A DNA stretch of 49,807 bases from Deltaproteobacteria bacterium (GCA_016218105.1 JACRET010000097.1:1-49807), one strand, 5' to 3'; positions 26,643 to 36,960 are shown, numbered from the stretch's first letter. A program made the numbers and translations. Notes: a model not told the origin generated them from the sequence alone.

Positions 26643-27731
26643 TTATTTTAATATCCGCAGAAAATTATCCGCTATCACTCGCGCGGCGTCGGGCCTTCCA
26701 AACGGCCTGACCTTCTCCCTCATCGCTTTAAGCTCTTGCGGATTCTCATAGAGCCTCCGTATCTCGGCGGCCAGGCTTGACCCCGTAAGCTTATCCTGCC
26801 TTATCATAACGGCCGCCTGTCCGTCGGCCAGACACTTCGCGTTCACGGTCTGATGGTCGTCCGCCGCGAAGGGATAAGGTATCAATATGGACGCGATACC
26901 CAGCGCGGTTATCTCGGCGAGCGACGTGGCCCCCGCCCTGCAAACGAGAAGATCGGATGTATTGTACGCCTCCGCCATGTTTTCTATGAACTTGTGAAGC
27001 TCTACCCTTAAGTTCTTTCTCTTGTACGCAGCCTTCGCCGCCTCAAAACCGTCCTCGCCGGTCTGGTGGACGACCCTCAGATTTCCCCAGATGTCGGTCA
27101 GGTACTAGGTGGCGTCTATGAAGGCCGTATTTATCGCCGTAGCGCCCTGGCTTCCGCCAAATACCAGGATCGAAAACTTATGATTCTTCTCAATCCTTGG
27201 TGTGTCCGCCCTGATTATGTCCTTCCTTACCGGGTTGCCCGAAAATATCGTCCGGCTTACGGGGAAAAACGGCCGCGCCTCATCGAATGATATGTAGATC
27301 CTGTCGACCATCTTCCCAAGCACCTTGTTCGTAAGGCCGGGGAGCGCGTTCTGCTCCAGTATCGCCGTCTTTATGCCCAGGAGCTTTGCCGCCAGCACCA
27401 CCGGGGCCGAAGAATAACTCCCGCTCCCTATGACCCCGTCGGGCTTTATCGCGCGAAGGAGCATCAGGGCCTTGATGGTGGACTTGAAGGCCTTGCCGAG
27501 CGCCTTTACCCGCTTGAGCCCGCTCCTTCTCTTTATTCCTTCCACGCTCAGGACTTCGAGGCGGTAACCGTATTTGGGCACGATCTTTTCCTCGATCCCG
27601 CCCTTGCCACCCATGAAGACGATCTGAGCGTCCTTGTCCCTTGACTTAAACTCTTCCGCGAGGGCCAGAGCCGGAAAGAGGTGACCGCCTGTTCCTCCCC
27701 CTGCCATTACCAGTTTCAACTCAGGCCTCAT
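26643..27731 (-). pseudogene. murG: MurG glycosyltransferase with an in-frame TAG at codon 209
   Basis: The reading frame of 362 codons matches MurG (UDP-GlcNAc transferase making lipid II) over its whole length, but codon 209 is TAG at 27107-27105. Before it, 208 residues include MAGGGTGGHLFPALALAEE, GSGSYSSAPVVLAAK and VFGGSQGATAINTAF. After it, in the same frame, 42 codons (YLTDIWGNLRVVHQTGEDG onward) lead to an ATG at 26978 and the UDP-GlcNAc site VCRAGATSLAEITALG. No base is gained or lost. MurG is essential and no second copy lies in the window, so a sequencing error, a true nonsense mutation or read-through must be considered. The start overlaps ftsW by 11 bases. Confidence 0.9.
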
Positions 27732-28821
27732 TTTCCTTTATGCAGATATTTAAAATAATACCTACCGCTATCATATTGACTACGAGGGAAGTGCCGCCGT
27801 AGCTGATAAACGGAAGCGGCAACCCCTTGGGCGGAAGGAGACCCATCACTACCGCCATGTTTATAACGGCCTGCAGGACGACCATAAGGGTAAGCCCCAT
27901 GGCCAGATATGTCCCGTGCAGGTCCTTTGCCTTGAAGGCCACCTTCGTGCCGCAATACAGAAAGACAGCGTAGAAGGCCATGACAAAGGCTATCCCCAGA
28001 AGCCCAAGCTCTTCTCCTATGACGGAGAGGATGAAATCCGTATGCGCTTCAGGCAGGAAGAATAGCTTCTGCTTTCCTTCCCCCAGCCCCACGCCCTGGA
28101 TGCCACCTGAGCCGAAGGCCAGAAACGACTGCACCATCTGGAAGCCCTTGCCTTCCGGGTCTTTCCAGGGATCGAGGAATACCTGTATCCTGTTGAGCAT
28201 GTAAGTAAAATTGTGCATCAATACATAGACAAACGGCGCCGCGCAAAGGGCCAACAAAAACAGGTGCCTTATCTTCGCGCCGGCGATAAAGTTCATAATG
28301 AGCACGATCGAAGCGAGCGTTACCGCCGTGCCGAGGTCAGGCTCCATTACGATCAGCAATATGATCATCCCCGGAAACATTATATTGGGGAGTAGCCCCA
28401 CCGAAAACCTCTTGATCTTATCCGCCTTTGACGCGAGCGAATATGCGAGAAAAAATATTACCGCGAGCTTCGCGGGCTCTGACGGCTGGAACGCTATGGG
28501 GCCGAGCCTTATCCATCTCCTCGCGCCTCCCGCCGTAAACCCGATACCCGGTATATAGATGCAGACCAGGAATATCGCCGCCAGCGCAAGGATCGGGTAC
28601 GCCATCTTCCTGTAGAAATCATACGGGACGCGCGCCGCCACGATAAAAAACAGGAGCCCCGCGAACGCGAATGTAATGTGCTTCCTCAAAAAGAAGTACT
28701 GATCCCCGAATCTCTTCAGGGCCACCACCGAGCTTGTCGAATAGACCATGACTATGCCGATGGCGAGGAGCAGGAGCGTCGATACTATAAGAAGCCTGTC
28801 AGTGTCCCTGGGTCTTATCAA
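27721..28821 (-). CDS. ftsW: Septal peptidoglycan polymerase FtsW (SEDS family)
   Basis: 366 residues with about ten membrane segments. SEDS glycosyltransferase that polymerises lipid II at the septum with FtsI. Conserved blocks are IRLGPIAFQPSEPAKLA, VMEPDLGTA, LPEAHTDFILSVIGEELG and LPFISYGGTSL, with the catalytic Asp in the long periplasmic loop. It starts with TTG at 28821, overlapping the murD stop by four bases (TTGA), with GAGGG close upstream. Confidence 0.97.
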   Translation of the reverse strand: MIRPRDTDRLLIVSTLLLLAIGIVMVYSTSSVVALKRFGDQYFFLRKHITFAFAGLLFFIVAARVPYDFYRKMAYPILALAAIFLVCIYIPGIGFTAGGARRWIRLGPIAFQPSEPAKLAVIFFLAYSLASKADKIKRFSVGLLPNIMFPGMIILLIVMEPDLGTAVTLASIVLIMNFIAGAKIRHLFLLALCAAPFVYVLMHNFTYMLNRIQVFLDPWKDPEGKGFQMVQSFLAFGSGGIQGVGLGEGKQKLFFLPEAHTDFILSVIGEELGLLGIAFVMAFYAVFLYCGTKVAFKAKDLHGTYLAMGLTLMVVLQAVINMAVVMGLLPPKGLPLPFISYGGTSLVVNMIAVGIILNICIKENEA

Positions 28822-30224
28822 AGCGCCCTCACAAGTGCCTTGAAACGGTCTCCGCGTTCCTTGTAGCTTTTAAACATATCGAAGCTCGAACAAGCCGGGC
28901 ATAAGAGCACCGTATCTCCCGGCCTGGCGCTCCGATGTGAAATATTCACCGCCTCTTCAAGCGAGGCCGCCATTACCGTTTCGGCGAGCTCCCCAAGAGC
29001 CTCTTTTATCTTAAAGCGGGCCTCGCCTATCAAGACCAGGAGCTTTACCTTCTCTTTAACAAGCGAGCCAAGGACGCTGTAGTCCCCGCCCTTGTCCCTG
29101 CCTCCGGCTATCAGTACCACCGGGCCGTTAAGCCCTTTAAGCGCCATGACCAGCGCGCCTATGTTCGTGCCCTTGGAATCGTCTATGTAGGCGGCGCCGT
29201 CCTTTTCCCTCACGAACTCCATCCTGTGGCTCAGGCCCTCGAACCCGTTCAGGGTCTTTAGTATCCGCTCCTTTTCTATGCCGGCAAGCCTGGCGGCAGC
29301 GATTACAGCCATGATGTTTTCTATATTATGGAGGCCCTTGAGCCTGAAACCTTCAACGGGGTAAAGCTCCTCTTCACCCGAGCGCCTGTAAACGATCCGG
29401 CTCCCGTTAAAAAACAGCCCGTCGTCGAGCGTGCCGGAGACCGTAAAAGGCACGGTCTTGCCTTTGGCGAGGCCTTTTTTCGCCCACGCCGCTATCACGG
29501 GGTCGTTAAAATTGAGAACCGCCGAATCGGTGCCGCCCTGGTTTTCAAAGAGCCTGAACTTCGTCTCCGCGTAGTGGTCGAAGTCCCTGTACCTGTCCAG
29601 GTGGTCTTCCGTTATATTCAAGAGCACGCCCACCCTGGGGTTAAATCTTTTTGTCGTCTCAAGATGAAAGCTGCTTATCTCCAGCACGCAGAAGTCGGCG
29701 TTTTTCCCGTTTTCCACATACTCCACGGCAGGGGTGCCGATGTTGCCGCCAACGAACACATCTTTGCCGGCATCCTCCAAGACCTTCCCGAGGAGCGTCG
29801 TGGTGGTGGTCTTGCCGTTAGTTCCCGCTATAGCGAGTATCGGGCAATCCATGAACCTGTACGCAAGCTCTATATCGCTTATGACCTCGGTTCCGTTTGC
29901 GCGGAGCTTATTCAGGATCTCTAAGTCGTAAGGGACGCCGGGGCTAACCACCGCAAGGTCAAACCCCGCCTTATCGAGCCCTTCGTGCCCGCCGGCCTTG
30001 AGCGTGACGCCCATCTCCCGTATTTCCAGGGGGAGCTCTCCTTCGGGTTTACTGTCGGTGGCGGTAACGGCAGCGCCGCATTTTTTCAGAAAGCGCGCGC
30101 TTGAGACCCCGGTAGCCGCGAGCCCCACTACGAGCGCCTTTTTGCCCGAGAGTATCTCCCTTGCCCTCTCTATCCCGCCGCCGTCTTTTACAGCCGCGCC
30201 CATATCGATCCCTTTGGCAGTCAT
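28818..30224 (-). CDS. murD: UDP-N-acetylmuramoylalanine--D-glutamate ligase
   Basis: 468 residues, slightly longer than average because of about 15 extra N-terminal residues. N-terminal Rossmann region with [18 protein letters not shown]-loop [20 protein letters not shown]; and [12 protein letters not shown] in the C-terminal domain, all MurD signatures. It overlaps mraY by four bases (ATGA) and ftsW by four. Confidence 0.98.
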   Translation of the reverse strand: MTAKGIDMGAAVKDGGGIERAREILSGKKALVVGLAATGVSSARFLKKCGAAVTATDSKPEGELPLEIREMGVTLKAGGHEGLDKAGFDLAVVSPGVPYDLEILNKLRANGTEVISDIELAYRFMDCPILAIAGTNGKTTTTTLLGKVLEDAGKDVFVGGNIGTPAVEYVENGKNADFCVLEISSFHLETTKRFNPRVGVLLNITEDHLDRYRDFDHYAETKFRLFENQGGTDSAVLNFNDPVIAAWAKKGLAKGKTVPFTVSGTLDDGLFFNGSRIVYRRSGEEELYPVEGFRLKGLHNIENIMAVIAAARLAGIEKERILKTLNGFEGLSHRMEFVREKDGAAYIDDSKGTNIGALVMALKGLNGPVVLIAGGRDKGGDYSVLGSLVKEKVKLLVLIGEARFKIKEALGELAETVMAASLEEAVNISHRSARPGDTVLLCPACSSFDMFKSYKERGDRFKALVRAL

Positions 30225-31294
30225 CTTATCTTAAGCGTGCTTATGGCCAGGAGCGCGAGTATTATCGAAATAATCCAGAACCTAACTATTATCTTTGGCT
30301 CAGGCCATCCCTTGATCTCATAATGATGGTGTATCGGGGCCATAGCAAAGACCCTTTTGCCCGTAAGCTTGAACGACCCGACCTGGAATATCACCGAGAG
30401 CGCCTCTACTACGAATATCCCGCCGATCAAGATGAGGAGCACCTCGTTCTTTGTGATTATCGCGAGGGTTCCGAGGGCGCCTCCGAGCGAAAGCGACCCG
30501 ACGTCCCCCATAAAGACCTGCGCCGGATAAGTATTGAACCAGAGAAATCCCAATGACGCGCCTACCATCGCTCCGGCGAAGACCGTGAGCTCTCCGGCCC
30601 TCGGCACATACATTATATGGAGATAGTTCGCTATCTTCACGTGCCCCACAAGATAAGCGAGCAGCATATAAGTCGCCGCGGCTATCGTCATCGGGCCTAT
30701 GGCCAGGCCATCCAGCCCGTCCGTCAGATTGACCGCGTTGGACGCGCCGACTATCACGAGCACGGCGAAAGGCACATAGAAGGCCTTCATGTCTATCTGA
30801 ACTTCCTTGAAGAAAGGTATGGTCACGAGCGTCTCGAAATTATTAAAGTACAGGAACAGGGCGGCGGCCAACGCGACGCCTACCTGCGCCGTGAATTTTA
30901 CCCTGCCGCGGAGCCCCCTCTTGTCCTTCTTGACTACTTTTATATAATCGTCTATGAAACCGATAAGCCCCATGCCGACCGTTACGAAGGTAACCACCCA
31001 TACATAGTAGTTCGTAAGGTTGCCCCATATCAGCACCGTGACCGTGACTATGAGGAGTATTATCGCCCCGCCCATCGTCGGCGTTCCGGCCTTGCTGAAG
31101 TGGGTCGCCGGGCCGTCAGTCCTTACGACCTCGCCGAACTTGAGCACCCTGAGCTTGTTTATAAGATAAGGCCCCAGCAGGAAGCTCAGGAGCAAGGCTG
31201 TTATGGCCGCGTATATGGTCCTGAAGCTTATATACTGGAATACGTTGAATATAGTGTGATACTTGGCTAACGGGTATAAAAAATAATAGAGCAT
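30221..31294 (-). CDS. mraY: Phospho-N-acetylmuramoyl-pentapeptide transferase
   Basis: 357 residues, ten membrane segments. Makes lipid I from UDP-MurNAc-pentapeptide and undecaprenyl phosphate. Signatures: [11 protein letters not shown] near the N-terminus, the Asp-rich FIDDYIKV, the [10 protein letters not shown] loop and the C-terminal [14 protein letters not shown]. It lies 39 bases after murF and overlaps murD by four bases. Confidence 0.98.
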   Translation of the reverse strand: MLYYFLYPLAKYHTIFNVFQYISFRTIYAAITALLLSFLLGPYLINKLRVLKFGEVVRTDGPATHFSKAGTPTMGGAIILLIVTVTVLIWGNLTNYYVWVVTFVTVGMGLIGFIDDYIKVVKKDKRGLRGRVKFTAQVGVALAAALFLYFNNFETLVTIPFFKEVQIDMKAFYVPFAVLVIVGASNAVNLTDGLDGLAIGPMTIAAATYMLLAYLVGHVKIANYLHIMYVPRAGELTVFAGAMVGASLGFLWFNTYPAQVFMGDVGSLSLGGALGTLAIITKNEVLLILIGGIFVVEALSVIFQVGSFKLTGKRVFAMAPIHHHYEIKGWPEPKIIVRFWIISIILALLAISTLKIR

Positions 31295-31333
31295 CTGGGC
31301 CTTTCTTGGTTATAACCTTACATCCGAACCGCT

Positions 31334-32725
31334 TCAGCAGGCCGTTTTACAGCCCGCGATAATCTTGATGCCTTCGACCACGTCCTCAAGGCCGACCGAC
31401 CTTGAGCCTTTGACCAGAATGGAATCGCCTTTCCTCAGGATGCGCTTAAGGGCGCCTATGGCTTCCTTCTTGTCCTTAAACCCCACCGCTCCGTCCTCTC
31501 CCCCGGCAAATACCCCGTCCACAACGTCCATTGACCACTCGCCTATGGCGACAACGACATCTATCCCGAGCCTGCCCGCGAGCCTTCCGATCTCCCTGTG
31601 CTCGTGAGAAGAGACATCGCCAAGCTCAAGCATATCTCCGAGGATAGCCACCGTCCTGCCCTCGGCCTTCTCCAGCGTCCTTAAGGCCGATGACATCGAT
31701 TCGGGGTTGGCGTTGTATGTATCGTCGATGACCGTAAGGTCGCCCAGCTTAAGCACCTCCATCCTCCCGTGCACCGGAGCGAATGAAGAGAGCCCATCTT
31801 CGATATCCTTTACAGAGGGACTGAGCGGTAGCGCGGCGGCTATCGCCGCAGCCCCGTTCGGTATATTCGTAACGCCCGGCGCGTTAAACCTTACTGAGAC
31901 GTCTTTTCCCCTTACCTCATAAAGCGCGCCCATGCCGCCGAAGCCTTCGTCGATCTTATACTCCCTCAGGCGCACGTCGGCGGGCTCTTTCAAACTATAG
32001 GTAATGATATTGCCGCGCCCTCCAGCGGTCTTTACGACCAGCGGATCATCGAGATTTACCACTCTGGTCTTATCCTCACCGATCTCCGTAAAGAGCGGCC
32101 CCTTTGCCCTGGCTACGCCTTCGAGCGATCCCAGCGTCTTGAGGTGCCCCCTGCCGATATTGGTAATGACGGCGACATCCGGCCTGCAGATATTGACCAG
32201 CCTCTCCATTTCCCAAAACTCGCTTATGCCAAGCTCTATGACAGCCGCTTCATGGCTCTTCTCAAGGCCGAATAAGGTCAGCGGAAGACCCACAAGGTTA
32301 TTCCTGTTCCCCTCGGTCTTCAAGACCTTCCTAGACCGCGCGAGTATCGACGCGACCATCTCTTTTGTCGTGGTCTTGCCCGCGCTCCCTGAAATAGCGA
32401 TAAGAGGTGTCTTATATAGCCCCCTGATATACGCGGCCAGCGCCCCTAGCGCGGCAAGCGTGTCTTTTACCTTTATGATATTTGCAGGCGATGAAAGCCC
32501 CGAAGCGGCCTTTTCGTCTTCCAAAACCACGGCCAAGGCCCCGTTTTTAAGCACATCCGCCACAAAACGGTGCGCATCGAAATTAGGCCCTTTGAGCGCG
32601 AAGAATACCTCGCCCCTTGACGCCTTTCTCGAATCAGTGGATACGCCCTTTACGCGAACATTCCCATCGCCCGAAATAAGAGCCCCTCCGACCGCCTTTA
32701 CAATTTCATTTACGCTTATGTCCAT
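31334..32725 (-). CDS. murF: UDP-N-acetylmuramoyl-tripeptide--D-alanyl-D-alanine ligase
   Basis: About 463 residues. Adds D-Ala-D-Ala to the UDP-MurNAc-tripeptide. P-loop GSAGKTTTKE, then GNRNNLVGLPLTL (a MurF feature), ITNIGRGHL and VIDDTYNANPESM. The start is the ATG at 32725 preceded by GAGGG; a TTG directly before it is in frame but unneeded. A 46-base gap separates it from murE. Confidence 0.97.
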   Translation of the reverse strand: MDISVNEIVKAVGGALISGDGNVRVKGVSTDSRKASRGEVFFALKGPNFDAHRFVADVLKNGALAVVLEDEKAASGLSSPANIIKVKDTLAALGALAAYIRGLYKTPLIAISGSAGKTTTKEMVASILARSRKVLKTEGNRNNLVGLPLTLFGLEKSHEAAVIELGISEFWEMERLVNICRPDVAVITNIGRGHLKTLGSLEGVARAKGPLFTEIGEDKTRVVNLDDPLVVKTAGGRGNIITYSLKEPADVRLREYKIDEGFGGMGALYEVRGKDVSVRFNAPGVTNIPNGAAAIAAALPLSPSVKDIEDGLSSFAPVHGRMEVLKLGDLTVIDDTYNANPESMSSALRTLEKAEGRTVAILGDMLELGDVSSHEHREIGRLAGRLGIDVVVAIGEWSMDVVDGVFAGGEDGAVGFKDKKEAIGALKRILRKGDSILVKGSRSVGLEDVVEGIKIIAGCKTAC

Positions 32726-32771
32726 CAATCCCTCATGAGGGGCAACCCCCCGAAGCTTGCAGAGCCGCAGT

Positions 32772-34280
32772 TCAATGCACGGTCACAGCGCCGGAGAGTT
32801 CGTCTATCGCCAGGCGGAGCGCCTCGAAGTCGCTAAAATGCGTTTTTTTTCCTTTTACTATCTGATAATCCTCGTGCCCTTTTCCCGCTACGAGTATGGT
32901 GTCGCCGTCCCGGGCTTCACGAACCGCCTTTCTTATAGCCTCTGTCCTGTCGGGGATGGCCGTATAGCACTTGCCTGCCAAGGGGTCCCGGGGGCCGCAT
33001 TTTTTAACGCCTTCCATGCCCGCCTCTATTTCCATGATAATCTCAAGCGGGTCTTCGTCCCTCGGATTGTCGGATGTTATTACGGTTATGTCCGACAGCC
33101 TTCCGGCTATCCCGCCCATCTTGGGCCTTTTAAGCCTGTCCCTGTTCCCGCCGCAGCCGAATACGGTTATTATGCGGCCCGATGAGATCGGGATGAGCGC
33201 GTTCAGCGCGCGCTCAAGCGCATCGCCCGTATGGGCATAGTCGACATAAGCCCTGAAGTTTTTAGCCCCGCCCGCCTCTATCTTCTCCAGCCTTCCGGGC
33301 ACCCTTTCAAGCGACGCCACGCCGAGCTCGATCTTTTTATTGTCAATGCCCAGGGCGAAGGCCGCGCTTACGGCGGAGAGGATATTTTGAAGGTTATACT
33401 CTCCCACAAGATGCGACGATATCTTTATCTCTCCGGCCGGGGTTACGATATCCGCCTCGGTACGTCCGTCGAGCAATGAATACTTTTTTGGGTATACGTC
33501 CGCGCCCGCGTTTAAACTGAAGGCAAGGGAGCCCGGATAGTTCTTTTTAAGGAGCCTCCCCCACTCGTCATCTATGTTTACAATGGTCTTTCCCGAGTTC
33601 TCCCCAGCCAGCCCGAAGAGGATGGACTTAGCCTTAAAGTACTCATCCATCGTCTTGTGATAATCGAGGTGGTCGTGGGTAAGGTTCGTAAAAAGCCCTG
33701 CCTTAAATGCGCAGTCAGCCACCCTTTTCTGCTGAAGGGAGTGCGATGAGACCTCCATGACGCAGTGCGTGACCCCGGCGTCGCACATCTCCTTTAAAAT
33801 CTTATGCAGCTCCGGTGACTGCGGGGTCGTATGCGGGGCCGGGAACGTATTGTCACCGTAGCGATAGTTTACCGTGCCGATTACCCCGGGGTTTAATCCC
33901 GCGGCCTTGAAGATGGATTCAAGTAGATAAGTGGTCGTGGTCTTGCCGTTCGTGCCTGTTATGCCGATCAGCGTCAGCTTCTTTGAAGGCTCGCCGAAAA
34001 AGAGGTTTGAGATGCTGGAAAGGGCCGCCCTTATATCCGGCACTATTACCTGCGTGGCTAAGGCCCCATCTTTAGCAGGCCTCTCGGCCAGGATCACGCA
34101 AGCCCCCGCCTCGACAGCCTTCCCTATAAACGAGTGCCCGTCCACATGCTCGCCCGGAATAGCCGCGAAAAGATCCCCCTTCTTCACCGCGCGCGAGTCG
34201 AAGGATATACCCGAGACCTCGATATCGGCGTCCCCGATTATCCGTGCTCCATCCGGCTTTATAAGCTCATTTAATTTCAT
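32772..34280 (-). CDS. murE: UDP-N-acetylmuramoyl-tripeptide synthetase, meso-diaminopimelate type
   Basis: About 502 residues. Adds the third amino acid of the stem peptide. SFDSRAVKKGDLF in the N-terminal domain, P-loop [20 protein letters not shown] and the DNPRDEDP motif, where DNPR indicates meso-diaminopimelate rather than lysine. The ATG at 34280 begins the family match (KLNELI) but has no clear SD; a TTG at 34298 is an alternative. The 158-base gap to ftsI is the second largest inside the dcw operon and has no gene that I can support. Confidence 0.96.
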   Translation of the reverse strand: MKLNELIKPDGARIIGDADIEVSGISFDSRAVKKGDLFAAIPGEHVDGHSFIGKAVEAGACVILAERPAKDGALATQVIVPDIRAALSSISNLFFGEPSKKLTLIGITGTNGKTTTTYLLESIFKAAGLNPGVIGTVNYRYGDNTFPAPHTTPQSPELHKILKEMCDAGVTHCVMEVSSHSLQQKRVADCAFKAGLFTNLTHDHLDYHKTMDEYFKAKSILFGLAGENSGKTIVNIDDEWGRLLKKNYPGSLAFSLNAGADVYPKKYSLLDGRTEADIVTPAGEIKISSHLVGEYNLQNILSAVSAAFALGIDNKKIELGVASLERVPGRLEKIEAGGAKNFRAYVDYAHTGDALERALNALIPISSGRIITVFGCGGNRDRLKRPKMGGIAGRLSDITVITSDNPRDEDPLEIIMEIEAGMEGVKKCGPRDPLAGKCYTAIPDRTEAIRKAVREARDGDTILVAGKGHEDYQIVKGKKTHFSDFEALRLAIDELSGAVTVH

Positions 34281-34438
34281 AATATTACAGTCTAGCAAAA
34301 CGGGGCCGCCGGGTATGTAATCTTAGTCTCATCATGCAAAGAAAAACCTTTTAAAAACCAACAAGTTGCCCCATTTAGTGGGCCTGCCGCCCAACATCAT
34401 ATTTTCTCACATCGAACAAGGGCTTTCAAACCTATTTT

Positions 34439-36415
34439 CTACTGGAACGAGACCATCACCGGCCCTTTTGACGGAACGCTCTGTCCCGGGGCGGGCCTCT
34501 GCGAAACCGCCCTGCCGCTGCCGTTTATATCGACATCGAAAGACCTATCCCTTGCCATCCTGATGACCGTCCTTACGGTCTTACCCGTAAAATCAGGCAC
34601 AGACATCGGGCGAATCGTTCCGTCCGGCAGGGTGACCTCATCTTCCACAGCCGCCGCCTCTTCGGCGGGAGGCTCGCCAGGGGCCTTTACGAACTGCACC
34701 TTAGGGGCGCTGTTTGCGGGAAAAATCCCCATATAGGAGAGGCTCTGCTGGGCTATTTCCTTAAAGACGGGCCCGGCTATCGCTCCTCCGTAGTACTCGC
34801 CCCTCGGCTCATCAATAGTGACGAGGATAGCGAGCCTCGGGCTCCTCGCCGGGGCGAAGCCGAGGAACGATGCGACATACGCGCCGTGGAGGTAGCCTCC
34901 ATTTTTAAGGTCCGGCTTCTGGGCCGTGCCTGTCTTACCGGCCACCTCGAAGTCCTCAAGCGCCGCCTTCACACCGGTGCCGCCCTGCTCCGTGACGCCT
35001 ACGAGCATATCCGTGATCCTCTTCGACGTATCCTCCGAGATGACCTTTCTCAAGATAACCGGATTGGATTCGGAGACCATATTGCCGCTCGAATCCTTAA
35101 CAGACCTCACGACATAGGGCTTCATAAGAAATCCGCCGTTGGCTATCGAAGAGATGGCCGTCACAAGCTGCAGCCCTGTAACCGACACACCCTGTCCGAA
35201 AGATATCGTGTCTATGGTGACCCCCGACCACGTCGAATAATGCCTTAAAGACCCGGTAGCCTCGCCCGGGAGGTCTATCCCAGTCTTTGATCCGAAGCCG
35301 AAGGCCTTCATGTACCTGTAGAGCTGGACCTTCCCGAGCCTCTCCCCTATCTTGGCGGAGCCGATGTTGCTTGAATATTTTATTATCTGGGGTATTGTCA
35401 GCCACCCGTATCTTTCGTGGTCGTGAAAAGTCCTGTCAGCCACCCTGTAGCTGCCGTTCTCGCAGAAAATCGATTCCCTGGTCTTGACCATGTTCTCTTC
35501 GAGCGCGGCGGAGATAAGGAAGAGCTTGAAGGTCGAGCCCGGCTCGAACGCGTCCGAGATATTCTTATTCCTCCAGTGCCTCGGCTCGAACCTTTTTATA
35601 TCGTTCGGGTCGAAGGTCGGGAGCGAGGCCATCGCCAGCACCTCTCCGGTAAGCGGGTCCATCACTATTGCCGTGCCGCCCCTGGCGCCGGCCTTTTCCA
35701 CGGCGTTTTTCAGGGACTTCTCTGCTATGTACTGGATGGTCTTGTCAATCGTCAGCTCGACCTCCATGCCCTGCACAGGCACGGTCTTGTCGAGGTCTTC
35801 GAAAAGGAGCACCCTGCCCATGGCGTCCTTGTCTCCCACATATTTGCGTGAAGCCCCCTTGAGGGTCGAATCATAGAATCTTTCGACCCCTTCGAGTCCG
35901 GTGGAGTCGAGGCCGGTAAAGCCTATGATGTTGGAGGCGAGCTGACGGTTCGGATAGAACCGCCTCGCTTCCTTCATTATCCCTATGCCTTCGAGGCTCG
36001 ACACAAACTTCCTCTCTTCATCTTTCAGATCGACCTGTCTTTTAAGCCATACGAAGCTTGGCTGTGATTTTATCTTTTTTTCTATCTCAGACTGGCTCAT
36101 CGAGAGTATCGGCGCGAGCGTCTTCGCCGTGCCCTTCGCGGAATCTATCTTGTTAGGCTGCGCGAATATGGAATCCACCTCGATACTGACCGCCAGCTCT
36201 TTTAAATTCCTGTCGTAAATATCTCCTCTTTTGGATTGAATATTGATGGTCTTTCTGTGCTGTCTCATAGCCATCTGCTTGAGCTTCCCGCTGTCAAGCA
36301 CCTGCAGCTGGAAGGCCCTGAAAAAAATAGCGGCGAAAAAAATGACAAACAGGCAGATAACGAAGTAGATGCGGTACCTTAAATAATGGCTGCTTTCCTT
36401 CGGTTTCTTTCTCAT
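34439..36415 (-). CDS. ftsI: Septal transpeptidase FtsI (penicillin-binding protein 3) with PASTA domain
   Basis: 658 residues. Membrane anchor at about 14-34, pedestal domain, then a class B transpeptidase: S294-x-x-K297 in PGSTFK, S348-S349-N350 and KTGT at 494-497. After a Pro- and Glu-rich linker (about 575-595) a PASTA domain follows to the end (VPDFTGKTVRTVIRMARD). It cross-links septal wall with FtsW. Enterobacterial FtsI lacks PASTA; the extra domain is more familiar from Gram-positives but also occurs in deltaproteobacteria-like lineages. ATG overlaps the ftsL stop by four bases. Confidence 0.97.
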   Translation of the reverse strand: MRKKPKESSHYLRYRIYFVICLFVIFFAAIFFRAFQLQVLDSGKLKQMAMRQHRKTINIQSKRGDIYDRNLKELAVSIEVDSIFAQPNKIDSAKGTAKTLAPILSMSQSEIEKKIKSQPSFVWLKRQVDLKDEERKFVSSLEGIGIMKEARRFYPNRQLASNIIGFTGLDSTGLEGVERFYDSTLKGASRKYVGDKDAMGRVLLFEDLDKTVPVQGMEVELTIDKTIQYIAEKSLKNAVEKAGARGGTAIVMDPLTGEVLAMASLPTFDPNDIKRFEPRHWRNKNISDAFEPGSTFKLFLISAALEENMVKTRESIFCENGSYRVADRTFHDHERYGWLTIPQIIKYSSNIGSAKIGERLGKVQLYRYMKAFGFGSKTGIDLPGEATGSLRHYSTWSGVTIDTISFGQGVSVTGLQLVTAISSIANGGFLMKPYVVRSVKDSSGNMVSESNPVILRKVISEDTSKRITDMLVGVTEQGGTGVKAALEDFEVAGKTGTAQKPDLKNGGYLHGAYVASFLGFAPARSPRLAILVTIDEPRGEYYGGAIAGPVFKEIAQQSLSYMGIFPANSAPKVQFVKAPGEPPAEEAAAVEDEVTLPDGTIRPMSVPDFTGKTVRTVIRMARDRSFDVDINGSGRAVSQRPAPGQSVPSKGPVMVSFQ

Positions 36416-36765
36416 TTAATATTTAATATCTGATCGCCTGCCGGGTGTATCAGCCCCAGCTCTCCGGAAGCTATCTTCTCGATCCTGTCCGGAGATTTAA
36501 GTTTCATGAACTCGACCCTTAAACGCTTGTTCTGCTCTATGAGATTTGACCTTAAGGTATTCGCTTTTGAGATTTCATAGCCGAGGTTCACCACACTCAT
36601 CCTGTACCAGACGAAAGAGGATGCCACCGCTATGAGGACGAAGGAAATGAGTATCGAGAGGTAGAGAAAGCTCATGTCCTTCAGGTTTCTCCTTACCCTT
36701 ACCTCCTGCCCGGTCAAAACTCCTGCCCCTGAGAGGGTAACCTTCTTGGTAAGCGTCTGGGACAT
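36412..36765 (-). CDS. ftsL: Cell division protein FtsL
   Basis: 117 residues: cytoplasmic N-terminus (about 1-32), one membrane segment (about 33-53) and a periplasmic coiled coil (about 55-90) ending with SPDRIEKIASGELGLI, a pattern typical of FtsL. It forms the FtsQLB complex. It was assigned by position between rsmH and ftsI as much as by sequence, since the family is poorly conserved. AGGAGG lies five bases before the ATG. Confidence 0.9.
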   Translation of the reverse strand: MSQTLTKKVTLSGAGVLTGQEVRVRRNLKDMSFLYLSILISFVLIAVASSFVWYRMSVVNLGYEISKANTLRSNLIEQNKRLRVEFMKLKSPDRIEKIASGELGLIHPAGDQILNIK

Positions 36766-36790
36766 GTAACCTCCTTGAGTGTTGGCTGAA

Positions 36791-36960
36791 AGAGCACGCT
36801 CGGCTTTAAATGCTTATAACTTCGCTTAAGAGTCCGCTCGGCTTTAAAACTGTGATTTTGCAGAAGAGTCAATTTGGCTTTAAAACTTACGACCCCGCCG
36901 AAGAGTCCGCTCGGCTTAAATGCTTATAACTTCGCTTAAGTGTCCGCTCGGCTTTAAAAC
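36791..36960. repeat. Tandem repeat, 36-38 bp period, about 4.5 units, between rsmH and ftsL
   Basis: Units start at 36791, 36829, 36865, 36902 and 36939, each near AGAGTCCGCTCGGCTTTAAA and then a variable half. Units one and four share TGCTTATAACTTCGCTTA exactly; units two and three differ. The last partial unit covers the rsmH stop codon. Most of the 36766-36953 gap consists of this array. No reading frame is seen in it. Confidence 0.85.

Noticed and set aside
26643-27731. murG broken by frameshift or as two designed subunits
   Set aside because: Both halves are in the same frame with exactly 42 sense codons after the TAG, and the break lies inside the C-terminal domain's first strand-loop, not at a domain boundary.
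36791-36960. Tandem repeat as a CRISPR array
   Set aside because: Units are contiguous and share a degenerate core with no unique spacers, and no cas genes are present.
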